Assembly (NCBI RefSeq): GCF_902167145.1
Contig: NC_050099.1
Location: 60,282,942-60,346,941 of the forward strand
Length of the DNA: 64,000 nt
Direction: 5' to 3'
Source: Zea mays
Taxonomy: Eukaryota; Streptophyta; Magnoliopsida; Poales; Poaceae
Shown piece after piece: positions 44,064 to 53,984 of the stretch. The translations under genes were made by a program, and so were the position numbers. How positions within the stretch are numbered: the stretch's first letter is position 1; each line of letters starts with the position of its first letter. Below the pieces are notes generated by a model that worked only from the letters and a program-made list of their open reading frames with translations, made no database searches and was not told where the DNA came from.

Positions 44064-46005
44064 AGCGTTCCGTATTGTATAAATACCAAGACCGTGTAGC
44101 AAAATTGGTATCAGTATATATCATAAACTGGTTGTAACGAGTTTAGCTGCATGGGTGTTAGAGCGATCCTATATTTATGGAGGAAATGCAACATTTAAAA
44201 TAAGATTTTTTTTTGTTTCCATGCATACCAATCAATTTCCTTTCATTGCACATTCATGTCATCCTAAATTTATGTGCATGCAATAGTAAACAGATTTTTA
44301 TGCAGTGTACATAATTGCATAAATACATACACTGTGTAACATAATTAGTATGAGCAAATATCATAAATTAGTTCTAACGAGCTTAGTTGCATGGCTGTTG
44401 TAGCGATCCTATATTTATGGAGTCATCCATTTTTGTGTGTATGCAATGGAAACAAAAATGACATCCAAAATTTGCGTACATGTAACGAATACTCCCACGA
44501 TCTGTCATATTTATCAGATCTACCATAAAAATAGGATCTGCATGCATGCACCTGTGCATGTGGTACAGTGGCTGGACGATGTTTTTATGCTATCTCTATG
44601 AACTATTTATGCTATTTCTGTTGACTATTTACGCTATTAAAAAAACAGAACAACAATTTAAGGCTTGCGTCACACGTGGGAGGTTGGTTGTTGGACCGCG
44701 AGTTTGATTGACGCATGTGGTGGAGGTTGACCTGGTGTATGGGCGGGGGACGCACCTAACAGCCTAGCGTGGAATGTAGGTGGCCGCGCTGTTGCGGTCC
44801 AGTCAAGATGGGGGTGGTTGGCCAGGGCTTCCTCTAACATTTGGAAGCCCAGGGCTCCCAATATACCTATTATAGGTGTACATTTGGGGCGGGCCTGATG
44901 GGTTGGCCCGAAGCACAGAAAAAAATACGGCCCACGCACGGCACGACCCAAAATATTTTAGTGTCGGGCCGGCACGACCTAATATATCGGGCTGGGTTTG
45001 GGCCGAGGTCGCGGCCCATGGGCGGGCACGAGCATGGCCCGTTTAAGGCAGGCACAAAATGGCCCATATAAAGGCACGAAAAGGCCCATATATTTATTAA
45101 AACCACACTTCATTCCACACTTTCATGTAATTTATAAAGAACATAAAGCTAGAGATAATGCTAGTTAGATGTTTTTTGTAGCTTTTAATTAGAGTATGTG
45201 ATGTAATTTTACTTTTGTTATGAACATTAGATAATTAACTAAACTTACGAACTTTGTATAGAGCTGATTATACTCTTTTTTTCTTCTAACAAATTGATTT
45301 GTAAACGAGGTAGTCATTGCATAGCTCTGGTAACTTAATACAAATATTAAGTTTGCTTTTGGTCAAATTTATTTGTCTTATCTTTTATTTGCTTTATTAA
45401 ATTTGTTTTGAATTTAGGGATCTGATGCGAATTTCGGGTTTCGGGCCAAAAACTGAATTTCGGGCCAAAAATTGAATTTCAGGCTTTTATAATTTTGGGC
45501 TGCCCGAAATGAGCCCGACACGTTAAGCAATTACGTGTCGGGCCATGGGCCGAGTGCTAGGTTCGTGGGCCGAGCCGGCATGGCCCAAAATTCAAATGGG
45601 CTGGGCCGACTCGAAATTCAAACAATACGGGCCTATTCGGGCTTGGGCCGGGCCGGGCGACCCGAATGTATACCTATAATACCTATATGTTGGAAGCTCA
45701 TGGCTTCCAATAGTTACACGAAACCCCAGCCACCCTATGGTCCGCGCCCAAAGACTAGGTGCATGCGGTCGGGCGAGTCCCGCTGGCATGCACCAGGTCA
45801 AACCTCCGCACGCAAATAGCGTAAATAGTTCATAGCGATAACATAAAAAACTCGGCCATACACTTGACCACGTCCACACGCGCTGGCGCATGCATGCAGA
45901 TTCTATTTTTATGGTAGATCCAATAATTATGGTAGATCGTGAGAGTTTCTATTGCATGTGCGTAAATTTTGTATGACATTTTTATTTCTAATAATTATGG
46001 TAAAT
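44064..46005. repeat. Inverted-repeat element with internal direct repeats (right portion)
   Basis: The left arm (about 44446-44870) and right arm (45679-46005) are imperfect reverse complements. Shared blocks include GATCTACCATAAAAATAG, CTGCATGCATGC, TATGAACTATTTA and GACCTGGTG, plus TTGGAAGC near the apex. At 44140-44185 and 44377-44420 there is a direct repeat (GCATGG, TAGCGATCCTATATTTATGGAG). A hAT element occupies the apex. The left outer end may be near 34690, beyond the copia insertion. No coding potential. Family not recognised. Confidence 0.7.
44871..45678. mobile_element. Non-autonomous hAT element
   Basis: 808 bp with a perfect 8-bp duplication ATACCTAT (44863-44870 and 45679-45686) and inverted ends TATAGGTGTACATT and AATGTATACCTATA. 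Subterminal GGCCCG and CACGGCACG motifs match those of 30349-32919. An internal stretch near 45262-45345 resembles 32370-32470 of that element, which lies just after its transposase stop. It is best read as a deletion derivative of the same family, with the transposase removed. Confidence 0.88.
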
Positions 46006-47347
46006 CTAATATAGCGGTTGTAGCTTACTTTTTCCCTTCAACAAGAGACTCTAAGGGTCCTCTAAAATTTGGAGGGAGCCATGCATCTGCTAGGAATGGA
46101 GGGTGTACGGTCGTTCTCTATACACTATGCTCATTTGTTGTGCATCTCATTCACGTGGCCACAATTGGTAAAAATAATAAAGAATGTGAAATCTGGTACA
46201 TTGTTGATATAGAGGATGAAATTTAGAGGACATTGGTGGAGATGGAGAAGATATAGAGGATATAATCTTTTAGAGAGTGCTGAAAAAACAGAGAATATTC
46301 CTTTAGAGGATGAAATTTAGGGGACATTGCTCGAGAGACTCTTAGTAGTAGTCCTACCCAGTACTAGGATTAAAAATTTTAACCGAAATCTGGTGAAATT
46401 CAGTGTTTTTTCTCGTTTTCGAACTTATATGAGAACAGGTTTTCGGTGTAAATTTCAATATTTTGGTTCACTATTCATTTTTTTTTAAATCATAAAATCG
46501 AATTTTGGTGTTTTCTCGCCGGATTTCGATGCTTTTTCGCCGAAAAGATCATTTAGTCATGTAAAAATTTAAATTTACAGTACCATTTAGTGTGTTGTGT
46601 ATATATATGATATTGTAAAATCCAACATACATAAGTATACATAAATTAACAAGGATTGTCTATGCAGTTTTTATATAACATATATTCCTCACATAAACTA
46701 GATATATATAACTTCATATGAATATAAATTCAAACTCAAAACAATACAAATCCAAGTTCTATATGATATAACAATATAATTACAAGATATATACTTGTCA
46801 AGTGTTTGAGCTTATATTTCATGTGGATCTATACGCATTTTATGTGTAATGAGTAGACTTTTATAATGGGCATGTATGGACTTTATATAATTTTTTTGGA
46901 GTTTAAACTTCTATTTTCATACCGACCTACATGCATTTAGTGTGCAATTTATGTGATGGACATATAAGTTTATGAAAAATGCATGGATAGTTCAAATTTA
47001 TATTTTTACACGGTCAAAGCAATCTTTATTATGAACTATGGAATTTAAACTTGTATTGTATGAAGTAGTTGCTATTTTATATTTGTATTATAGTTTGTAA
47101 CTTTTTATACACTGGAATTGTGTTTTCAATGTGGATTAGTATGTTTTATGTGAATTTGGGTATCACATTATTTGTGAGTATATTATTAGTCATGTGTACG
47201 TGATTTGAACAATTTACAAATACATCCTATCAATTCTAAACCGAACATCACTTCCCACCTAGAAAACAGCAATATCCGCCGAGAAAAACGAAATCTTCTG
47301 TTTCTAAATTTTGAAATTGCAAACTGTTCGAAATCTATAAAATTTAA
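46006..47347. other. AT-rich intergenic region
   Basis: No gene. The 46370-46560 stretch repeats GAAATCTGGTG, TTTTCGGTG and TTTTCGCCG motifs of unknown origin. From 46600 to 47200 the sequence is strongly AT-rich with no structure I can name. Confidence 0.45.
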
Positions 47348-47707
47348 CGGCCCGTTTGGATCATTGGAATTGAATTTCATTCTAATAATAATAATTTAGG
47401 CATATATCAATTGAGCTAATTCGGTTTTATGCAAAATATATTTATATATTATTATTAACAAGATGTCAGAGATATTTATGTGCTACACTTTTACTATAGA
47501 GTAGTGAGACGAAGAGTGTCATGTAAGTTACAAAGTAGAAACAAATTGTACTAATGCATAAAATTATTTCTCATTTTCCACCCGATGAATTTGAGACAGG
47601 TTTATATCTGAAGTTTGGAAAGTGGTGGAATGTTAAATTCCAAACTAAATAAGTTAATTTTTGAGTGAGTTTTAATTTTCTCTAAAACGAGGGATCCAAA
47701 CGGTGCG
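47348..47707. mobile_element. Tourist-like (PIF/Harbinger) MITE, 360 bp
   Basis: TAA duplications at 47345-47347 and 47708-47710; inverted ends CGGCCCGTTTGGATC and GATCCAAACGGTGCG. AT-rich interior, no ORF. The 3-bp TAA target and CGTTTGG ends fit Harbinger MITEs. Confidence 0.82.
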
Positions 47708-47782
47708 TAAGCCCGAAATTCGTTGTTTTCTCGTTCTCTGGTGATGGCGAGAAAGAAAGTAGGAAAAAAAACGAGAAAGTAA

Positions 47783-48082
47783 GGGGGTGTTTGGTTAAAT
47801 GGACTAAAGATTAGTCTCTAGTTTTTAGTCTCATTTAGTCTCTTTTTTGCCAAACATTAGGACTAAAATATGGACTAAAATGATTTAGTCTTTAGTCCTT
47901 CACATAGGTGCTAAAAGAGACTAAAAGCCCACATGAGAGTATTCCAAGAGCATTTGAGTATTTGTACAATATATTTAATGACTTTAAAATCTATTTAGTC
48001 CCTATAACCAAACAAGTAGGGACTAAAGTTTAGTCCTAAGACTAAAATTTAGTCCTAAAACTAATTGAAACCAAACATGGCA
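47783..48082. mobile_element. Tourist-like (PIF/Harbinger) MITE, 300 bp
   Basis: TAA on both sides (47780-47782 and 48083-48085). Ends GGGGGTGTTTGGTT and AACCAAACATGGCA, the right end worn. The interior is full of GACTAAA/TTTAGTC repeats able to fold back. It ends about 250 bp from the stop codon of the host gene, on its 3' side. Confidence 0.82.
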
Positions 48083-48331
48083 TAAACCGTGCCCGGTATC
48101 CACTTCCAACCAGTTTACATCTTAGCATGCACAAGATCGTGGGTTTAACTTTTCGTACAGTTTTTACTACTTGATTAAAGTATTCTTTTCTTACAGTGAA
48201 AAAGCCAATGAAAACAGCAACTTTTCTGTACGAAAAGGAAAATGGCACACACCGGAAACTGGTGAGTGGTGAGTAGGGAGGCTGATGTGACCATGCCACG
48301 GCTGCGGTGAGGGCGGCGGGAGGTCAGTCAG
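48083..48331 (-). other. 3' flank of the KNR4-like gene
   Basis: Short gap between a MITE and the gene's stop codon, presumably 3' UTR and terminator. No AATAAA is obvious on the minus strand. Confidence 0.4.
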
Positions 48332-49549
48332 TCAGGGGCGCGCCACTGACTGCGCAAGCCGCTCGACCTTGACGGCAATCTCTTGTGGTACCAGCATGGC
48401 GGGGCGCGGCCGCTCCTTGCACCAGCGGAGGTCCAGCCCGAGCGCGTCCGATACGTCCTCCGAGCTCCATCCGGCCCGCCGGAGCGAGTCGGAGCACTGG
48501 TCGGCCTTGAGCAGGAGCGCATCGAGCACTGCGTCTGAGTCCACCACGGGGACCGCCGCCTCCTCACCGTCGAACACCCCGGAGGCCGCCACCTCGACCA
48601 TCTCCGTCACCTCCGTGTCCCTCCACCCGCCCTGCCTCAGCACGTGGCCCAGCCGGTCAAGGTAGCTGTCGACCCAGTGCGGGTTCCTGGGCCACCTAGC
48701 AGGCGGTGGCGATGCGCACCCTGAGGACAGCGACGACGCTGTGGATGCATCCGAGAACGACGAGTTGCGGCGGCGATGGTCGGACGCCGCGTCGCTCCAG
48801 AATTCTATCCAGCGCGGCGCCTTACCGCGGCAGGCCGCGTCGAGGCTGCGGCGCGTGCACGGCGTGGCGACGGCCTCCCCGGCGTACTGCTGCTGCTGCG
48901 CCACCGGAGGCGGCGGCGCCCGCAGATCCGGCGGCTGGAAGCAGGAGTCGCGGGTGACGAAGTGGAGGATGTCGAGGCCGCAGCAGAGGACGCGGTCGTC
49001 GGTGACGAAGAACACCGGGTTGCCGGCGAGGCAGGGGCGGCAGGGCAGGAAGCAGCGGTCGAAGAGCGGCACGAGCAGCGGCGCGCGGCGGATGGCGGAG
49101 CGCGCGAGCCGCAGCGCGCGGTCGGGGTCGGCGGGGCGTGGCCCCCAGCAGCGCGGCCACAGCGCGCCCCGTGCGATCTGCAGCGACGCCGCCACGATGG
49201 GCATGTCGAACGCGGAGCGGAGCCCCGCGCACGAGCGCCAGTCAGCGAACCCGGGCCCCGACGGGAGGCCCGCGGCGAGGACGGCGCGGAGGTCGGGCGG
49301 GAACGCGAACCCCATCTCGGCCTCGGCGTGCGCCAGCTCGAGCTCCGTGAGGCCCGGGAGCACCGCCACCCCGGAGGCCCGGAGGTGGCCCAGCACCGCA
49401 GCCGCGAGCGGGGCGAAGGAGTGCAGCCCCTGCCGCGGGGAGGCCGACGCCGAGGACGGGCTCGCCGCGGCGCGCGTGGAAAGGCGGCGCAGCCCCGCCG
49501 CGTGCGCCGCCGGCGTGAGGCTGGCCATCCGGCGGTCGACGTCCACCAT
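48332..49549 (-). CDS. SMI1/KNR4-like plant protein, single exon
   Basis: A 405-residue uninterrupted reading starting at ATG 49549 (MVDVDRRMASLTPAAHAAGLRRL), with G at -3 and G at +4, a good plant start context. Around residues 55-105 the pattern LPGLTELELAHAEAEMGFAFPPDLRAVLAAGLP is the SMI1/KNR4 (SUKH-type) signature. It is followed by IARGALWPRCWGPRP, APLLVPLFDRCFLP and AGNPVFFVTDDRVLCCGLDI. A low-complexity P/Q/S-rich middle precedes a conserved C-terminal WVDSYLDRL, WRDTEVTEMVE and AGWSSEDVSDALG. The start and body match, from memory, an uncharacterised plant family that begins MVDVDRRM. KNR4 links cell-wall synthesis and signalling in yeast; the plant role is not established and I infer none. 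Codon third positions are overwhelmingly G or C, unlike all neighbours, as in grass housekeeping genes. It is the one intact host gene here. Confidence 0.85.
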   Translation of the reverse strand: MVDVDRRMASLTPAAHAAGLRRLSTRAAASPSSASASPRQGLHSFAPLAAAVLGHLRASGVAVLPGLTELELAHAEAEMGFAFPPDLRAVLAAGLPSGPGFADWRSCAGLRSAFDMPIVAASLQIARGALWPRCWGPRPADPDRALRLARSAIRRAPLLVPLFDRCFLPCRPCLAGNPVFFVTDDRVLCCGLDILHFVTRDSCFQPPDLRAPPPPVAQQQQYAGEAVATPCTRRSLDAACRGKAPRWIEFWSDAASDHRRRNSSFSDASTASSLSSGCASPPPARWPRNPHWVDSYLDRLGHVLRQGGWRDTEVTEMVEVAASGVFDGEEAAVPVVDSDAVLDALLLKADQCSDSLRRAGWSSEDVSDALGLDLRWCKERPRPAMLVPQEIAVKVERLAQSVARP

Positions 49550-49652
49550 TGCAGCCGCCCAACGCCGCCGCCAAGCCTCCTGCCTTGGACAGAGGAGACG
49601 CTGAGCTGTAGCTAAAGGTCGGTTGGGAAACGGGGAGGCGGGACTGTATAGT

Positions 49653-49936
49653 GGGCCTGTTTCTGATCAGCTTTTCCTAGAATCTGGCTTTGGGAGAATC
49701 TAAGTATCATTACGATTACGTGTGGAGGAAGATAAAATTGTTCATAAGACTCAGGATCTAGAAAGTGACGGATTCTTACTATTACAACGACTCAACCGAT
49801 TATGTGTTTATGTTGATTTTGGATGGTTTTTGCCCCAATGAATTTTATAGAAGCTGGCTGAAAAGATGAGCATTTGGCAGTCTGTAGCAGCTTTTGGTGG
49901 CCAGAAGCTGCCAGAAGCCGAAACAAACAGGACCAG
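49653..49936 (+). mobile_element. MITE about 100 bp upstream of the KNR4-like gene
   Basis: 284 bp with inverted ends GGGCCTGTTTCTG and GAAACAAACAGGACC, flanked by AGT on both sides (short duplication, uncertain). It is homologous, in reverse, to 32986-33290. The location in the promoter or 5' leader of the gene on the opposite strand is typical of MITEs. Confidence 0.78.
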
Positions 49937-50440
49937 TGGTGAGGCTACCATTGGCCGTCGGCGTCTGGGATGGAGCGGGCCCCGTGGCAGAGATCGCTGG
50001 CTGGGTCACCTAGCTAGTAGGTCTGTAGTGGGGAGTGGGGAGCGACAGCAACGCGAGGGTGGTGGTACTGGTGCGTGTGTGTCCAAACCAAACATCGTCG
50101 CTCTTGAGTTGGCGGCCTTGGCGTCTCTCGATCATTATTCTTTTTGTTCTTTCTGCCCTCGCACCGTCGCACGCAGGCTGTAACGAAGGATGTGAGCGAA
50201 ATTTGTCTGCGGACGGGCCACTTTCTCTTTCTGCTAGTTTTTTATTTGGTCTCATCCTGCATCGCTTCAATTTGTTTGGCAAGTACGAATGTTTCTTACA
50301 CCGAATTTGTTTTCATATTTCTATTGAAAGCCTTGTTTATTTATGTCGATTACATACGAAATCGTTTCAAATCAAAGTGCGAACAAAAGGTTGACTTGTC
50401 CTTTTTGATTCGGTTTGATAATGAGTGATTGTCAACAGTA
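49937..50440. other. Unassigned sequence between gene and copia remnant
   Basis: Mixed composition with no supported ORF. It may contain upstream regulatory DNA of the gene at 48332-49549 and the start of the LTR that ends at 50626; I cannot place the border. Confidence 0.35.
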
Positions 50441-50626
50441 AAGGCTAAAAGGATCCTAATGGTCTCTAAACAGGCAACAGTAATCATGAGATCACTCGTT
50501 CACTGATGCGTTTATGGTTTGAGCACTTCATCTCAATTAAAGTAAAGTGTTAATTTTCGGTGTTTAGAGACAAAAAATTCGATTGGATCCCAATCACCCC
50601 CCCTCTGGTCGTCTTACCGTCCTACA

Positions 50627-50641
50627 ATTGGTATCGGAGCC
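50627..50641 (+). other. Primer binding site of element F
   Basis: ATTGGTATCGGAGCC after an LTR end in CTACA; same primer class as the Opie-like elements. Confidence 0.88.
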
Positions 50642-50689
50642 AGTTAATGATTTCCCTACCCTAATCGGTTCGAAATCCACATAGGCGAC

Positions 50690-52485
50690 ATGGAACGAGG
50701 TGTTGGCAAACCTCCGTTCTTCGATGGGACCAATTACCCGTACTTGAAGATTCGCATGTCTGTTGAAGCTGATGTTGAGACTGGAGGAGTTGAAGCTGCT
50801 GTTGAGGGGGAGGTCACTTCCTCAAGGGAGGCTCCATAGCATATTCAGCGTCGTCACCCACCTCAGCAGATGATCGGGGAGCTTCATGAGCGAGCCACTC
50901 GCTCTAAGTCACATCACATTTCTCATTTTGCTCACTCAGCTTTTGTTGCTACTTTTGAGCCTCGAGATGTTGGACATGTTTTATCTGATTCTAACTGGGT
51001 TAAAGCTATGCATGAGGAGCTTGAAAATTTTGAAAGAAATCAGGTTTGGGTTTTGGTGCCACCTCCTTCTAACTGCCATCCCATCGGTACAAAATGGGTT
51101 TTCAAAAACAAACAAAGTGAAGATTGTTTGGTAGTGAGAAACAAGGCAAGGTTGGTTGCCCAAGGGTATTGCCAAAAAGAGGGAATTGATTATGAGGAGA
51201 CCTTTGCCCCTGTTGCCCGTTTAGAGGCCATTAGGATCCTTTTAGCCTTTGCTGCTTCAAAGGGGTTTAAGCTTTTTCAAATGGATGTCAAAAGTGCCTT
51301 TTTAAATGGGTACATAGAAGAAGAGGTATATGTTAGGCAGCCCCCTGGTTTTGAGAGTTCCATGTTTCCAAACCACGTTTTTAAACTCCAAAAAGCTTTG
51401 TATGGTTTGAAACAAGCCCCTAGAGCCTGGTATGAGCGTTTGAAATCTTTTCTACTTTCTAAGGGTTTTAAAATGGGCTCTTTGGACAAAACTCTTTTTC
51501 TCCTCAAGCATAATAATGGCACCCTTTTAGTCTAGATTTACGTGGATGATATCATCTTTGGTGGTTCTTCTAATGCTCTTGTGTCTAGATTTTCAGATCT
51601 TATGAGCAGGGAATTTGAGATGAGCATGATGGGCGAGCTAAATTTCTTTCTTAGGTTGCAAATCAAGCAGACTCAAGACGGGACCTTTGTACATGCAAGT
51701 ATACAAAGGACATCTTGAAGAAGTTCGACATGGGCGAGGGCAAGCCTCTTTCGACGCCCATGTCCACCTCGACGACACTTGACACTGATGAGGATGGCGA
51801 ACCTGTAGACCAGAAGGAGTACAGGAGCATGATTGGCTCTCTCCTGTATTTGACTGCTACGAGGCTGGACATACACTTCGCAGTATGTTTGTGCGCTCGT
51901 TTCTAGGCTTCCCCACGCACATCTCACAGAACGGCTGTAAAACGGATTATGAGGCACCTACGTTTCACTCCCGAGTTTGGTTTGTGGTACTCCTCATGGC
52001 CCGTTCTGTCCTTGTGCGGTTATTCTGATGCTGATTTTGCGGGTTGCCTTTTGGAGCGCAAGTCTACTTCTGGGACTTGTCAGTTTTTGGGTACTTCGTT
52101 GGTTTCATGGTCTTCTCAAAAACAATCTAGTGTTGCCTTGTCTACCACAGAGGCCGAGTATATTGCTGCCGATTGCTGTTGTTCGCAGTTACTTTGGATG
52201 ATGGCTACCTTACGGGACTTTGACTTGGATTTTCATCATGTGCCTCTGCTTTGTGATAGCACGAGTGCCATAAGTATTGCCAAGAATCCTGTGCTACATT
52301 CGAGGACCAAGCACATTGATGTTCGCTTTCACTTTCTTCGTGATCATTATGAGAAAGGCGACATCAAATTGCGCTATATTGATACCACTCGCCAGCTTGC
52401 AGACATTTTGACCAAACCCCTTGATCAAAAAACTTTTGTTCATTTGCGAGGGGAATTGGGTGTTTGTTTCCCTTTTTTATTATAG
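50690..52485 (+). pseudogene. gag-RT-RNase H fusion of element F
   Basis: ATG 50690 begins MERGVGKPPFFDGTNYPYLK, a gag N-terminus, for 49 codons to a TAG at 50837. The same frame continues straight into the pre-RT region ([19 protein letters not shown]) and RT ([63 protein letters not shown]) to a TAG at 51533, two codons before the catalytic [10 protein letters not shown] frameshift near 51700 and a TAG at 51904 precede RNase H ([54 protein letters not shown]), which ends at 52485. Gag body, protease and integrase are absent. All RT landmarks remain, so the internal deletion is the main defect. Confidence 0.86.
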
Positions 52486-53971
52486 GGCTCCCTTTTGGTC
52501 TTTTCTTCTTATTTTCTGCTTTCAATTTCTTTGTATTATATCTGCATATCATATTGAGCTTCACTTGTATAACTGCTAGAATGTGATTCTGTTCCTAGTA
52601 GTATGTTCTTTGTGTACATGATAATGCTATGGCATGCTTAGGCTCTTTTTGCTCATATTGATACAATATTGTTGAGCTAAGTTGTTTTCATAATTGTGAA
52701 CTTGACTATTACTTGCTCAATCTAAAATTGTTCACCATTAAGATTGGCACATAGCATATGTAGGATGTGTTGAAATCCTTTTTGCTATTACTAGTATGCT
52801 AGGTGGCTAGTCTCATGCCTTGAGTCATTCACTTGTCTTGATTTATTCATATCATGCTAAAGATTCAAAATCAAGATAAGTGATAATTAGAAAGATCAAG
52901 ATGGGTTTGTATTTGTCATCACATCACCGTATCAAGACTGCTTCCATTTGCACTTTTGGATGAACTTGAGCAGTGTAGTGGACGATCGAAACCGGTGTTT
53001 TTAGCTTCTGATTGCTTGTCTGCATAGGCTACACCCGGTTGAAAAGTCAGACAAAGACAATGCTTACAACCTGTCGCACTCACATGCTTTTCAATGAAAT
53101 TTGGACTCCGCTGCAAAATCCGATAAATCTTGAAAATTTCAAATGGTATCTAATTCAGATATGTTTCTAGCATGATGAGTGATCACTGTTTGGGGTAGTT
53201 CACCTTGTTCACTTGTGATTGGCACTTAGTTGATTTCCTGCTTACTATATGCTTAGTGTTGTCTTTGTGGTGAACATCTCTTTGAAATGCTTAAAACTGA
53301 ATCAAAATACTTACACTTCACATATCTTGTGCATATGCCTAGTTTGAGCATCTGCTAGCATGTGCATTTATTGCTGCACACTTAGCACAACACCACTTAG
53401 AGCATTTTTACACTCTGGCTGGTATAATCCTGACGCTCATGCATTCATAATCTTTGTTGCATTTCTATTTTTTTCTCAGGGGAGGTTCTCTTGTCAAGGG
53501 GGAGTTTTTCTTTCTACCCCTGTCTGTGCTTGATGAGTTCACTTGTCAACAAGGGGGAGAGATTTTGAGATTTCCCGGTTTCTCTATCTAGGGGGAGAAT
53601 TTTGTCTTCCGGGCTTCCTCTCATTCAAGAGGGCTAGATATGTTATTTGGAGCTATTGCTAGTTGTGTTGAGCCGTTTGCCTCCTTTTGGAGGAACTAGC
53701 TTTGATTTTAGCTTTTGTGCTGATCTTATGCTCTGAATTGGTTTTTTATGCTCTGATAAAGCCTTTTGTGCTCCGATGAGATTTTGGCTTCTGGCTAGTG
53801 GTGTTGAACCCTGCTTTTGCCTCTTATTGAGGGCTAGCCTTTTCTTGCTTGGTCGTGTTGAGCCGCTGTCCATTTTTTTGGGGACCAAGTTTTGCTTACT
53901 TGAGTGATTTTCTCTTTTTCTTCCTCTTTCTATTTACATATGCTCAAATGGTGGTGTTGACAATGCACTCA
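52486..53971 (+). other. Long 3' noncoding region of element F
   Basis: About 1.5 kb after RNase H, where some plant copia lineages (SIRE type) carry an envelope-like ORF. I see no such ORF here. It holds GGGGGAGA purine motifs at 53500, 53560 and 53590 and repeated GTGTTGAGCCG segments (53667, 53855; a GTGTTGAACC variant at 53800). Confidence 0.6.
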
Positions 53972-53984
53972 TCAAGGGGGAGAT
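53972..53984 (+). other. Polypurine tract of element F
   Basis: TCAAGGGGGAGAT immediately before the LTR start TGAGAACACAACC. Confidence 0.82.

Noticed and set aside
48741..49615. Two plus-strand ORFs of about 280 codons opposite the KNR4-like gene
   Set aside because: They are antisense shadows of a GC-rich coding region; their R/A/G-rich translations lack any domain.
52486..53971. Possible envelope-like ORF in the long 3' region of element F
   Set aside because: No open frame of useful length on the plus strand; the minus-strand ORF at 53643-53888 lacks signal or membrane features.
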